From Notospermus geniculatus (Eukaryota > Nemertea > Pilidiophora > Heteronemertea > Lineidae): a stretch of DNA of 64,000 bases. Each line of letters begins with the position of its first letter. The stretch's first letter is position 1. The stretch lies in the NCBI GenBank assembly GCA_002633025.1, contig NMRB01000327.1:311854-375853 (forward strand), written 5' to 3'. Under the pieces are notes generated by a model. That model was not told where the DNA came from. It ran no database searches and saw only the letters and a list, made by a program, of their open reading frames with translations. Positions 23,456 to 34,920 of the stretch are shown in pieces. The translations under genes and the position numbers were made by a program.

Positions 23456-23468
23456 CGTGCTTCACCAT
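23445..23468 (-). promoter_or_regulatory. Short upstream ORF overlapping the receptor start
   Basis: An ATG 13 nt upstream of the receptor ATG opens a seven-codon frame (M-V-K-H-D-A-R-stop) whose TAA falls just past the receptor start. It has G at +4 but T at -3, so the context is mediocre. If the transcript contains it, ribosomes that initiate there would bypass the main start, a common way to lower translation. Confidence 0.6.
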
Positions 23469-23492
23469 GGACAATCTGGATTCTGGTGTTTA

Positions 23493-23508
23493 TCTGAAAA
23501 ATAGAATC
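23493..23508 (-). promoter_or_regulatory. Predicted 3' splice acceptor in the receptor 5' UTR
   Basis: On the minus strand the sequence CTGATTCTATTTTTCAG ends at the AG of 23495-23494, so the exon would begin at 23493, 38 nt before the receptor ATG. The pyrimidine tract and CAG are good. This implies an upstream untranslated exon and an intron that holds the MITE at 23522-23744 and perhaps the assembly gap. Confidence 0.5.
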
Positions 23509-23521
23509 AGAAAATGTGACA

Positions 23522-23744
23522 TAGAGGTTCTTACTGACGTCACAACGGTCACGTGACTGCAAAGAATCGGCCATGTTGGGCGTCAAATGGCAGGCGACGA
23601 CGTCAAAACTGTCACGTCAAAACATTTTGACGTCAGAATCTGTGTGTTGACGCTGTGTTCATGCCGTGACGTCGTTTGACGTTTAAACGCCCAATATGGC
23701 GGCATCGTGTCGTCATGGAAGTGTGACGTCACGTGAAGAACTAT
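23522..23744. mobile_element. CRE-rich MITE next to the receptor exon
   Basis: It aligns end to end with 11160-11392. Its left terminus TAGAGGTTCTTACTGACGTC is well kept and its right end (GAAGAACTATA) is eroded. It carries three perfect TGACGTCA palindromes (23535, 23628 and 23724), a near-perfect TGACGTCG and the CACGTG block. It sits 29 bp beyond the predicted acceptor, inside the presumed 5' UTR intron or the promoter-proximal region. Confidence 0.9.
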
Positions 23745-26018
23745 AGGCAGTTCATTTCACTTGGGATCATATCATTTAGAAAAGAATGCTGTAATATACA
23801 AAACTGTCGTGTAACTTCGGGATGGTTGTTCCTCCTCATCATAAGACCCTGAAATACAAACGCTTATTCCCTCTCATATATCGAATGCTGGATGCCTCTT
23901 AACCTGAAACCTGTCAACAGCAGACAGACTGTACACTATATCGACTCGTGTATTGAGGTAATAGTACAGCTAAGTAACAATGAAGCGAAACATTATTTTC
24001 CAATAAGGGTGATGTTTTTTGTCGGTGAACAACGACAGTGATGGTAATGGAAATGGTATAAGACCCATAAGTGTTATTGACGTTCATCATTTTGATGTTA
24101 CCGTCTCTGAGGTCTCATTAACGATAAATTGTGTTCACATTCCTACAAATTACAAATATTGCAGCCAAATATTTGCCAAATACCCTGATGACAGCACCGG
24201 CAGCAGTAGAACATCCTGGCTGTAAACATGACACGACGACGAATAAAAGTACATGTAGGTTCAAATATTATTACCATATCGGATTNNNNNNNNNNNNNNN
24301 NNNNNNNNNNNNNNNNNNNNNNNNNNNNNNNNNNNNNNNNNNNNNNNNNNNNNNNNNNNNNNNNNNNNNNNNNNNNNNNNNNNNNNNNNNNNNNNNNNNN
24401 NNNNNNNNNNNNNNNNNNNNNNNNNNNNNNNNNNNNNNNNNNNNNNNNNNNNNNNNNNNNNNNNNNNNNNNNNNNNNNNNNNNNNNNNNNNNNNNNNNNN
24501 NNNNNNNNNNNNNNNNNNNNNNNNNNNNNNNNNNNNGAGGCGGCTGTTTTCACATTAATCTGCTAACAAAAATATCCCGACTTTTCTTGCTCCTGTGGGG
24601 CGATTGTTCAGCGCTTTTATAAAGTTAACTGTCCACAGAGGTAGCTTACTTTCAAATTAAAGGTACCTCGGGTTATATTCAATTCGTACACGTTGAGGAA
24701 TGGAATAATTATCAGCCAAGTTTTCATCATAATGGGCTTCGGGTATCAAAAGGGAATGAAATAAATTTGCCCGGTCTGTCTTGTCAGTCACATCCTATTC
24801 ACAGTCACCGTGGGTATAGCCATAAATCGATGTTACAACGAAGGAAATACACAAATAAGTCCCACATCAGAAGTCAAAACACGACTTCATCCAATCGAGA
24901 CGACGGCAATCTTCGATCTAATGAAATCTTGCTCTTTTCCATCAACATCCTAATTATAGGACAATTTGACACCCTTTCTCCTCCCCCCAGAGGACATGAC
25001 CTTGTGACTTTCACCATTCTAGTCGTTACTTATAAATCGTCCTTAATTACATGATAGAAAAGCGTCCCTGAAGTCGTTAAGGGGTCGCTAGTTTATTTCT
25101 CCCGGGGGTAAAACAAATGATCATAAGCATGCTTTGGTCATAAGATTAGTTGATGACTCTCCGTGCCGACTGCCCCCAGAGGACCTACAATCTCTAACAG
25201 TTTAGTTAAGCATATTGACGAATGATATGAGCATACATATTACTCTTGCCAATTAGATGTCGGCGCAGGTCAGGTGCTTGATAGGTGAGTGTGAGTTGGG
25301 GGTAGAGAAAAACGACACACGCCGGTGGTGTCACTGGACAGTTTTGCCGCAAATTTCGCTCACACCACGTGACCCGTCGACCTCTGAAAACTTAACACCG
25401 CACAGTCGTCGTGAAAATCCTCCTCCGAGCCACTGGATCCTAAAAGTGATATATTAAATGAATAATACAAACCCTGCGACCTCCTGCAATCCCCAGATAT
25501 CCATAATTTTGCCAACATCAGCATTCGTTGGCAGTTATCCTGACAAATATAGGCCAGAGGGATCTCAGTGATGGTCGTGAGACCAACTCCTACCCATCAC
25601 AATAACTTGTTATTCTCGCTCACATCTCGACAGCAGTCATTTGTGTGGTGTGAAACCTTGCTTGATGAAATTGACGGGAAGCAGTTGGGATTCCTGATTT
25701 GAAACGAGTAATTCCTGGGAAGAAACTCAATTTAAAAGCAGATAGGTGGACGTCCCACACTCACAGAAAAGTCCGTCAGGGGTTTTTACTTGGAGAAGTT
25801 GAAAGTTGGATTGGCCAACAACATGTAATAGGGGAAGCCTGGTATAACAAAGTGGAACTCCTGAAATTCTTGTCGGGATCGCAATTCAAACGTGAACTTC
25901 CTAACCAGAAAAGTAAAAGTACGAAAATCGAGTCGCAAACTGCATGACTGCGTTCCTGTAGTGAGAGGAGAATGTCTGATTCAATTTCCCAGCGCCATCA
26001 GTAATCGTAGAAAATCTA
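23745..26018. other. Anonymous DNA including an assembly gap (N, 24286-24536)
   Basis: The 251-base N run hides sequence of uncertain true length. On either side I see no supported coding frame. The region probably includes the promoter and any 5' non-coding exon of the minus-strand receptor gene, but no TATA or start site could be assigned. Confidence 0.6.
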
Positions 26019-26315
26019 TTATTCCTGTAGCGATGTCAAAATCATGTCAAAGGTGATGGCAACATCAATCGTACAAATAATTGGCTGACCTTGGGGGCCA
26101 GTCCGATTCAAATTAGCAATACAATCAGACGGTCGTATGGACAGCGAATCGTGAATGATGACCAAGCTTCGATCTGGATCACCGCGTACCGTTTGCTCGT
26201 CCTTTGAGATATCTGCTCGGACCAATTCCCGATATCCCGTCCCACATGTATAACAGTATGTTTCAGAGAGTAGTGTGTCATTGCATTTTCTTCCACGGCG
26301 TGGAAGGAAAACATC
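26019..26315 (-). CDS. Possible terminal exon, cysteine-containing protein
   Basis: On the minus strand TTCTCCTTGCACAG is a strong acceptor, followed by 98 open codons ending TAA at 26019. The residues include CNDT, CYTCGTGYREL, SDCIANLNRT and IICTIDV. That is five cysteines and two glycosylation sequons, a composition that suggests an extracellular module. The open frame extends 5' of the acceptor to 26450, through a MITE terminus at 26364-26387, which is why the acceptor is preferred as the exon start. I do not recognise the family and have no partner exons, so this remains a candidate. Confidence 0.27.
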   Translation of the reverse strand, partial: DVFLPRRGRKCNDTLLSETYCYTCGTGYRELVRADISKDEQTVRGDPDRSLVIIHDSLSIRPSDCIANLNRTGPQGQPIICTIDVAITFDMILTSLQE

Positions 26316-26363
26316 CTGTGCAAGGAGAACATAAAACTGCTTCCTAATCCTACTCGCGACCGC

Positions 26364-26387
26364 TGTGACGTCAGTGAAGAACCTGTA
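26364..26387. mobile_element. Solo terminus of the CRE-rich MITE
   Basis: GTGACGTCAGTGAAGAACCT is the inverse of the left terminus of the elements at 11160 and 23522. No partner end was found within a few hundred bases, so it is probably a remnant. Confidence 0.5.
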
Positions 26388-28549
26388 GTGACGACGAAAA
26401 AATGCCACCCCAGACTTTGCTACTGTGTGCCTATTGACATGCAGAGACATGTGTGCCTTGAGACATAGTGCACAAGAGTCAAGTCCACAGACAGACGATC
26501 TGGAAGACCTCTTCGAAATTCAGTCCACATGGCCTTTCATCTGGAAAATAGTTTTGTTAAGTTCATACTATGAAAAAAAATACTGCTTTGTGAAAAGTAA
26601 TTGATAGCGAAAAAAAGACAATGTCGTTATAAAACACTAATGACGACCGTCTCGATGGAAAGACGAGAATGTCAGAAGAATAAACAATTATTTGACGAAA
26701 AAAAGATGTTTTGTAAGAGTCATGGTAATTAAGCCTACATGTTTGTCTGAAACTCTAATACCCCCTCATTGTATTGCATGTCACGGGATTAAGGGTCTTG
26801 GTGTCTCTACAGTCCAATATTGATGGTGCCGCCTAATCCGTAAATGTATTGTTGGCGGACATTCTTTTTTCTTCAACCAGTAGCGCCAAAGTTCTGCATC
26901 CCATGAAAAAACCAAGAGCACATTATACATGTGTGTTTAGGTTTCAACATGGAGAAATTGCTTCAGCACTATTCCGTGCAAGTCGCTTTCAAAATCTTGT
27001 TCTGTTGCCGAGCAGTAGCCATTTTGTCCACTAGGTGCCGGTGTTCTTTACGAGTCGAAACGTGAACGAATAACGCCTTCCTTGGCCCCTCATTCCTCAT
27101 GCTGTAACAACAAAGTTCTGCAATGTACGAAAAACCAAACGCACTTCAGCAAGTTGATACTGCCTGAGCAAAACGCGTAACCCAGCAGGAGAATATCTCA
27201 CGGATAAGTCGAACACCCGACCTCCCCGAAACTCGCCATCTCGCTAGAAACATAACCCGCGAACAGAAGCCCAAAGCGACAAAAGACTAGGCTCCATGAT
27301 TAATGTCATCAATAACTGTTATCACAGACCAATTTTTCCGATAAAGGTGCGGAGAGCAGATAGTCGCTCCAATAATATGCAGCTTGGTAGAAAAACCGTC
27401 ATCTTTTCACTGATCACGCAATGTGGTGGCATCTATCAAGTTCAAGCTTGGATAGCAGGGCATCGACTCCAGGATGAATGACAAGACTGACAAATGGCTA
27501 ACGTGAATTACTGTAATCTGATAACAAGGCAAAAAACGCTGACCAAATTACCATCGATCAGACGGGCTTTGCGTGCGGTCACAGTCGGGAAAAGCCAGAT
27601 GCAGTGAAGAAGAAAAAAGAATCATGATAGGGGTAGGGGAACTTTTAAATGGATGACCTCGTCGGTACAACCGGATGGTATCCTTCGATATTTGACTTTG
27701 ATGTGTGGAGTTTATTGACAGTCGATGGTCGCGTTTTCTGGAAGAACAGAGTTACGTTTGAGAGATCGGATATTCCGCTTGAGAGACCGCTGTTACGTCG
27801 ATTCGTTCTGAGGATAGTGAAGAAAAAGCCGTATGGAAGTTAGGGATTAGGGTTATATGGCCTGACGTTCGATTGTGCCTACTTCAGTCTACTATCTTTT
27901 CTGCCAAAGACTGGACTTGCTTTGACCTGTTCGCCCCAGTATCATCATCTACAAGAGTATGAAGGATAGGCACCATCATAGAGCCACAAGGCCTACCTCC
28001 ATCTCAGTCAGGGCGTGAACTGGCCGGCCAGGGTGGCGATTTGACAGGACTGTAAGAACGGATGTGGCGAACTGGTGAAAGATGTTGAACAGCCATTGAT
28101 GCTCTCGTTCGTCTTGTGGAGCAGTGGACCTCAACGGATGATAAATTACTGCACATGAACCGGTAGCAAATCAGCCAGCTTCATTCAATAATGCAAACTT
28201 GTTATTTGTGTTGTGATGATTGTGAAGTTAATATAATACGGTATAAAGCCATAACTCTGTATTACTTGATAAGTTATACACCTACTTCTTACGAGATGTT
28301 ATAACATTCAGACATTAATGTGTCTCACGTGGCGGTTTTAATCTAAAATATGACACACAAGTGTGACTAGATGAAAATTTAAGAGAAAACTCAGGCCATT
28401 TCGTGCGACTCCGCGGACCCTTTAGTGGTTAATCATTATCTGTAAGGGACATACCTATTAACGCTTCGTAAATGCGATTGTGTGGGCAAAAAGTCTTTTT
28501 ATGATTTGTAGCCATGTCATATTGCATTGGATTTTTCATCAGGGCCGAA
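26388..28549. other. Anonymous intergenic DNA
   Basis: No supported gene. A 64-codon ATG frame at 27649-27843 is well-formed but short and lacks splice or family support. Confidence 0.5.
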
Positions 28550-28930
28550 GCCATGATATTAACAATGCCATCTGGAGCAGGCCAGTGGGAACCAGGCTAA
28601 CATCCTCTGCCTGGGCCAAAATCCACACTGCTTATCAAATGTTGGATGTAGGTCAACTTGAGAAGTTAAACCCGCTTCCTTGAGGAGGAGAGTCTGGCAA
28701 TTGGACGGTGACGCCCCTCACTGGAAGGCGGTAGCATGTTTGGGGTTCATGTCGAAGACGTCCCTCACCCAAGATATTTAATAAAACAAAGAGCAAGTTA
28801 CAAAGCTAAACCAATGATGAGGTTTCTTATCGATCAGATAATTGTCAACAGAAATATTTAACTTGAGAAAGGGAATGGGAATGATGGAAGCCAACACAGG
28901 CAGAATTTACAGCCAGTGCAAGAGACTTAA
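28550..28930 (+). repeat. Interspersed repeat, copy C (rearranged)
   Basis: Its first part (AACAATGCCATCTGGAG, CATCCTCTGCCTGGGCC) matches 46570-46640. Its second part (GCATGTTTGGGGTTCATG to AACTTGAGAAAGGGAATGGG) matches 46990-47150. The middle of the family is deleted here. It is non-coding. Confidence 0.75.
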
Positions 28931-30390
28931 AATCTGCCTCCACTTGCAGAGGGTTAATCTCCTCCTGGTGAGCTCGCTGTGAACACTCGCCACGGAATCA
29001 GATGACCTAACTATGTATATGTATCTCGATAACATCGTCACATTACATACCCAGACATCGGCGGAGACAAAATTCCGTCGACAGGAAAAGATATCGAACT
29101 TGGGATGTTTTCCTGGCTGGGCTTCCGTTATCCTGGTGTTATCTAATTCATGATATTGGTGTCAAAAACCTGAACACATAATGTCAAAAATTTCATTTAT
29201 GTCTCCGCAGACGACACGTATTCAACTTTTACGACATCAAAAAAGAGTTTCCATTAGTAACGAAATGCTGCTTCCTTCTGCACGTAAAAGAAGAGACACT
29301 ATGTCTGCGATATCTCTTGCTCCTTTGGGAACTGTATAGAAAACAGCGGATGGAACAAAAAGTAAGGTATTTTATCAAAGGGAATCAAGAACCTCGAGGG
29401 ATGAACAGTATTTCAACTTCTCTTCGCCTTTTCTACCAAAAAACCCACTAACAATACCATAGTACTTGTTATTAAATCACAATTAGATGCGTTTTCTCTT
29501 AATGGAGTCATGCTTCATAACAATATGATATTCAACAAGACTTCGGCGTCAACTACAACATTTATCAAATCAATCCTCGCCAACAGGACGTTATTTCTTT
29601 TAAAGGAAATTGCCAAGTGTATTAAGTTGTTTACACCGTACGGTCAGGTTCTGCGTGCCCTCGATGTAAAAAAGGACCGCCATAACAAGCGACGAGAGAT
29701 TGAATCACGTATAAGTAAATGTATCCTTTAAGTCCCATTTTCATGTTCGCCAAGGAAATTACCCTCTAAGTGCCCATATGATACGCCGTACCTGCCCTCC
29801 GGACCAGATCCATCTAATAGTTTGCGCCATCAAGGGGACGCCGGATTTCGTATTCTTGAGGTATTTGTGGAATGCTACAAGAGGCAACAGGGGCTTAGAC
29901 GGTAATATTGGTCGTAATCACTCGTGGGACTTCCAAACCTCTCGAAGATTTCAAAGATATAAATCTCTACTGTCCAAAGTCACGGTGGAGGAGGAAGCTG
30001 GAAGTGTTTCGACTACGCCTACGACTCTTGCTTATTGCCGTCCACGGTTGAGGGTTTCGCTACGCCCACGGCTTCTGATTATTCCCGTCCCCGAGAAGTT
30101 GTTGACGGTTCGCCAGAAAAGATAAGTCGGCCGTCACCTGTCTTTGCAGTAATCCGAAGTGGTGCTAAATGTAACTGGCAACAAAAGCTTCCAGAGAGAA
30201 AAGTGAGGGAAGAGCAAGTGAGGGAAGAGCGAATTCTGACAAAGGTTTATTAGGAGAGCAAATGTCAACTGAACGAAAATCGACATGCTTAGCAAAACAA
30301 GACTTTCGCCCAGAAGACTCGTAATGGATATTAATGAATGTAAACGTTGGATTGGAGGCGTTGTTTAGGTGTAGGCTACTCTGAGCTCCT
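28931..30390. other. Anonymous intergenic DNA
   Basis: No supported gene. A small tandem repeat, AGTGAGGGAAGAGC, occurs twice near 30200-30230. Frames at 29510-29731 and 29778-30125 show no domain signature. Confidence 0.5.
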
Positions 30391-30518
30391 GGGTAGCGAG
30401 CATAAAGGGGTCGTAGCCCTACGTCTGGCCTAAGCCAGGCGTAGTGCTCGTTGTGGCCCTTGTACTACGCCTGGTTTAGGCCTGACGTAGGGTTACGACC
30501 TCTTTATGCTCGCTACCC
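30391..30518. mobile_element. Fold-back MITE, almost entirely inverted repeat
   Basis: GGGTAGCGAGCATAAAGG at the left is mirrored at the right, and pairing continues through GTCGTA, CCCTACGTC, GGCCTAA and CCAGGCGTAGT. Each arm is about 55 bp with scattered single differences and a spacer of under 20 bp. As RNA it would form one long hairpin. Confidence 0.9.
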
Positions 30519-32557
30519 CTGTACTTTACAAAGGACATTCCTCTCACGGGGTTATCCTAAGCAAAGTCAACGAACTGAGTGCGCCATGAAATTTTAATTT
30601 CAATTCTAATCCTCTCATGAGAAGAGAAGACGGCAAAGAGGCTTCCAGCAAAGACTCGCGGCTTCAAGAAATGAAGCTTACCTGCTCGTCAAGACCGAGG
30701 ACGTACGACAGACGTAGTAACATGACTATGGATGAAAGAGTGAACATCCATCAACGGCCGCGGAAGTGAGGTGAAGAATGAAGAGAAAGAACAGAGAAGA
30801 AAGACAACATCCCTCAGGGCAAACAAGACGATTGCCACGAAAGAAAATAGTCGTTAAGTGTTTCGTTTGTAGACCTTTGCGCCACCCCCTCCCAAGCTAC
30901 GCACTGTCCATCAGCTTGATCTAGCTCTCTCATAATTAATCCTAGCTGGGGTATTTGCCATCGTTACCGCTGATTAAATAATGTTTCTGTTAGTGTGTTT
31001 GGGGAATGACAAGGCAATGCACATGATGAGAGTTCTGCCTATTGTATGTCGAGTAGTTACAAGGTCGCTAGCCATCTTATAGAGATTGATGATCATTCTC
31101 TAGTGGTGATGTTTGTCAGAAAGCAAGTATTGTGAGATGGATGACAAGGGAAACGTGAGAGGGAAGTCAGGCAAGGCACTTGTCATGAAGGAATGGGCAA
31201 CGACGCAACGAGCACATACCGTGCAACATTGTAAGGATTGCATTCCGTGCGACACGACACTGCCGACGAATGTGCCATCGAGAAGACAACAGTCCTGTTC
31301 ATTCCGAAGAATGAAGACCGAAATTCTACCTTTGCCTTTGGTCCAATGTTGCCACAAAGTTACACTGCATTTTAGAGATAGGTCAATTAACCTATCTAGG
31401 TAATGAATCTCCCCTAACAGTGCATCCCTGTCCTCTAGATAAGATGAGCCCGGAAGATGAGACGTGACACAGGCCCTCTCGGGACGGCTGCAGCTGTGGT
31501 TAATGGGCAAAATATTAATTAGGAGTAACGTTACGGCAGACATGACTAGCAGGGTGCGTGACAATCATCAAGATGTACTTTTACCATCACGTTGGGTGCA
31601 ATAGTCTTCTTTTGTTGGCACTGTACTTCCCAACAAACCTCAGAAAGATGTCCAGGTGTCCAGCTTTCACCCTCTTCTCTCCACACTGAGCTGGTCACAA
31701 GGCTTGCGAGTGATATTCTGCCGGTCAGAGCCAGCAGGGCAGTTGCCGCGGCCGTCATTGTCGACATACGTTCCACGGGAAGGAAGCTAACCCCTTGTAA
31801 CGAACACCTGCCTATGATGACGAGGCCATAATAGCTGCTCAAGAGGATATCAGCTGGAGCCAGCTCATGTGAACGCCAGTAAATGGACGAACTCCAAAAT
31901 GATTTAGGAGTGTCAAGTCGAACCGGCCCGGTCCCACTGGACAAGGAGATATTCGAACCTGAAGACGAAGGAACCCAGACAATCTGATGAAACAGCTCAC
32001 TACGTATTGCTGGGAAAAGGTTTTTCCTCCCAACCACAATGTCCTTTTAGACAATGAAGCTAAAAACAAGATGAAGAAAGAAAGGATCGGTGATGCAGCC
32101 ATTTGTTGACAGGACTACCCCTACGAGAATCTGAGAAGACACTCCTGCCTGGACAGGGATACCTCGTGGGCCTGATAGGACACTCTCTGCTTCTTGACAG
32201 CCTGGCCATTCGTCTATTATCTCTCCGTAGATCTAATTAGGCTGACCAATGCATTCATCATTGGTTCGAGTGTGGGTGCTAATAGGATCCTAATTGCCAG
32301 AAAATACCAATGATTCCTTTGATAACAAGATACCAAAGGGTTTGTAATAACCTGTCTTGTGTCTGGTGGGGAGACGGTCGTACACTCTCGGCTGTTGACC
32401 TTCCTGAATGGTGGGCAGGAGCAAGACGGGGCTTCTGAGGGGTCGGAGCTTCGACTGGCTGTTCTTGGCGTGTGACCGTAACTGAAGTGCTTTGTCGAAT
32501 TCGAATCTTTCGTGAATGATACCTCTCACGGTGAGCTTCTTGACGTGTTGGAGGAGG
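30519..32557. other. Anonymous DNA with overlapping open frames, no gene called
   Basis: Between 31100 and 32102 the minus strand has three overlapping frames. Two of them begin with hydrophobic leaders (an ATG at 32102, and one internal to a TTG-started frame at 31564). None has family similarity I recognise or an obvious splice chain. Confidence 0.4.
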
Positions 32558-32972
32558 AAGCAAGTGTGATGCTGGCGTGTTTCATTGTCGAGCTAATTGG
32601 ATGAGAACCGGGCGCCAATATGATACACTGACACGCAAGCCCCTCGCGATAATTACACGCAATATTGATTCAATTCACGTCAGGGACAGCATCAAGATGC
32701 TGTTGAAGCTGTTGAATCATCCAAGGTTGTCGTCTGTGTTGACATTCTCGGATCCTGTTTGACGTAATGGTANAAACAAGTGTGATGCTGGCGTGTTTCA
32801 TTGTCGAGCTAATTGGATGAGAACCGGGCGCCAATATGATACACTGACACGCAAACCCCTCGCGATATTGATTCAATTCACGTCAGGGACAGCATCAAGA
32901 TGCTGTTGAATCATCCAAGGTTGTCGTCTGTGTTGGCTGTGTTGACATTCTCGGATCCTGTTTGACGTAATG
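32558..32972. repeat. ~200-bp direct duplication joined at an N
   Basis: Copy 1 (32558-32772) and copy 2 (about 32776-32972) share CAAGTGTGATGCTGGCGTG through GATCCTGTTTGACGTAATGG. Copy 2 has small deletions (the GATAATTACACGCAATATT region and GAAGCTGTT). The single ambiguous base at 32773 sits exactly at the junction, so this could be two haplotypes placed in series rather than a real duplication. Confidence 0.85.
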
Positions 32973-34854
32973 GTAAACCACATCAACAAACATCTTCCGA
33001 GCAGGACGGGCGTGTTGTTGGCTGGTAAGCTCCAATTATGGGTTGCGTTCAAGGCTGCGACCCCGGCATCACTCGGTATCGGAATGGCCTACGAGATATC
33101 GCCAATATTCTTACGCAAATTGAGTTGGTCACGTTTTTCTATTAGTTCTATTAGTTCATCTTGGATAAATGTTGTCAATCAGCGGACGGGGTGTTTATGC
33201 GATAAGGAAGAACCGTGTTGAGGGATCCTCGTGTATTTTGCGATGTTCAGAACGTTGAGGCGAATAATTCATGACGTATCGGTGGCATTACTGGCTATGA
33301 AGTGTGCTGTGTTGGGGAGTTGTATTCTAAGGACGCCAGATATCAGCCAATAGTGATTATGCACACTCATGGGCTGTCTGGGGTACAGGGCGGCGGGACA
33401 TCTCCCTTTTAGTCGGACTTAGTAGATGCTCTATTAGAAGCTGGCTCAGAGAGCAGGCACGGACCCATTGCCGTGACATATGTCCGTGACGTCAACTTTT
33501 GTGACGTTCTAGAGCCGCTAACAGGCGGCCTCTAACGGCAGTAAAGTCTCACACTGAAGGTCGATAACCTATCATCCTATACATTCATACGGGGAACTAT
33601 GCAGTACACGGTGCTGACAACATAGACGACGCCTTTTTAGGGCGTCCAAAGGTTAGATAATCAATACATGAAATATATAGTATTACGCCCTACTGTTCTG
33701 GCTATGGAAAAATTTCGACCAGATTTTGTGAAAAACGTCATCGAAATATACAAAAACGTCATCAAAATATGTGGAAAAGAATCATACTCCGTGAAAAACG
33801 TCATCACAATATGCATTCACGTGACACAGAATCCCATAAAACGTCATTCATGACCTTGAACACAATGAAATTNATCGATCACAGATTAAAGAAGAACACG
33901 CGAATAGAAATACAAACAACCATCCATCATCGGTGCGACCAATCCTGTGCTGATTGAGGGCGGGTGGAATGTAACAGGCGACCGATAACACGGAGAGGTT
34001 TCGTGCTGCTTGATTGATACAATGTGCATCAACGAAAGCTTTCCGAAAGCTGTGTTGTTGAGAGAAAGTCCATGGGGAAATCCCGTTCAGCATTTCATCA
34101 AGAAATCTGTACGTGATCGAGAAAGATCTCACTGGGCGACGGGGCTGGTGTCCATTGTCATCAAGGAGCTTGTCTGTCCATGCTATCAGAGAACAGCACA
34201 AATCCGGTCGAAACAAACCTTTGGTACAACGACAACTTCGTGATAATCGTCGGAAATTCCCCTTTGAACAACTTCCGCTGGTCGATCCGAGCATCACCGA
34301 AGTATCTCCGGATTACTTCGTTAATCTCGTTGACTCTCGTTACTCGGAGGAATTCCCGCGGTATCCGGGCAGACCGAGCAGGTACTGTTGCCTTCTGTGT
34401 CAGAGACAGAAAATCAATCTTAGCTTTTCTACGTAAAAGGAGTTCACCTCTTTGTGAGCAAAACAGATTCGAAATTGCTTTAAGAGTGTCATTAGTTGCA
34501 TCGTCGAGATTGTACAATGTACGACCTGGGTGGGTAGGACATCCGCCCCCCGTCAATGTAATGCAACACGGAGCTCAATCGAGGCGCTCTATAATTTCCC
34601 TTCTAATGGGTCTTTTAAACCTATTATCGATGAGGGTTCACCGACTTCTTTTGACTTTTAAACGTAATTACGTCAGGACGTGCTTTTGATTTTCCTTGTC
34701 TCTATCGCTGTTCAGAGAGTTTTGTATACCAGATTTACTCTGGCTAGCCCCCTCGAAATCAACCTCTTACCTCTCACCAAGTATTGGTAGAATTTGGGCC
34801 TTGGCTACGTTTGGTTATCCCTACATGTTGTTGTCACTGTCAGCACCATCGGGC
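32973..34854. other. Anonymous DNA with overlapping open frames, no gene called
   Basis: A degenerate AAAACGTCATC motif occurs four times at 33730-33845. Around 34113-34689 several frames of 107-169 codons overlap on both strands. They contradict each other and none shows a recognisable domain. Single N at 33873. Confidence 0.4.
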
Positions 34855-34920
34855 TTGTTAGTAAAATGGTTGTGTCGAACTCGAGACGAGAAGTCACAAG
34901 TTCGATTCTCAGCCGAGTGG
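34855..34920 (+). mobile_element. tRNA-like SINE head (A and B boxes)
   Basis: TAGTAAAATGG fits the polymerase III A-box pattern. About 35 nt later, AGTTCGATTCT fits the B box, with an intervening arm around CGAACTCGAGACGAG. The acceptor stem is not convincing, so this looks like a tRNA-derived SINE or decayed tRNA rather than a functional gene. Confidence 0.4.

Noticed and set aside
23242-23586. 114-codon minus-strand frame overlapping the receptor start
   Set aside because: It is a shifted-frame shadow of the receptor N-terminus that runs through the predicted acceptor and into the MITE.
31100-32102. Minus-strand frames with hydrophobic leaders that could be secreted proteins
   Set aside because: Three overlapping frames compete, the 154-codon one starts with TTG, and no conserved domain or consistent splice chain was found.
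34113-34689. Overlapping frames of 107-169 codons on both strands
   Set aside because: Open frames on opposing strands cannot all be coding, and none shows a domain or a codon pattern clearly better than the others.
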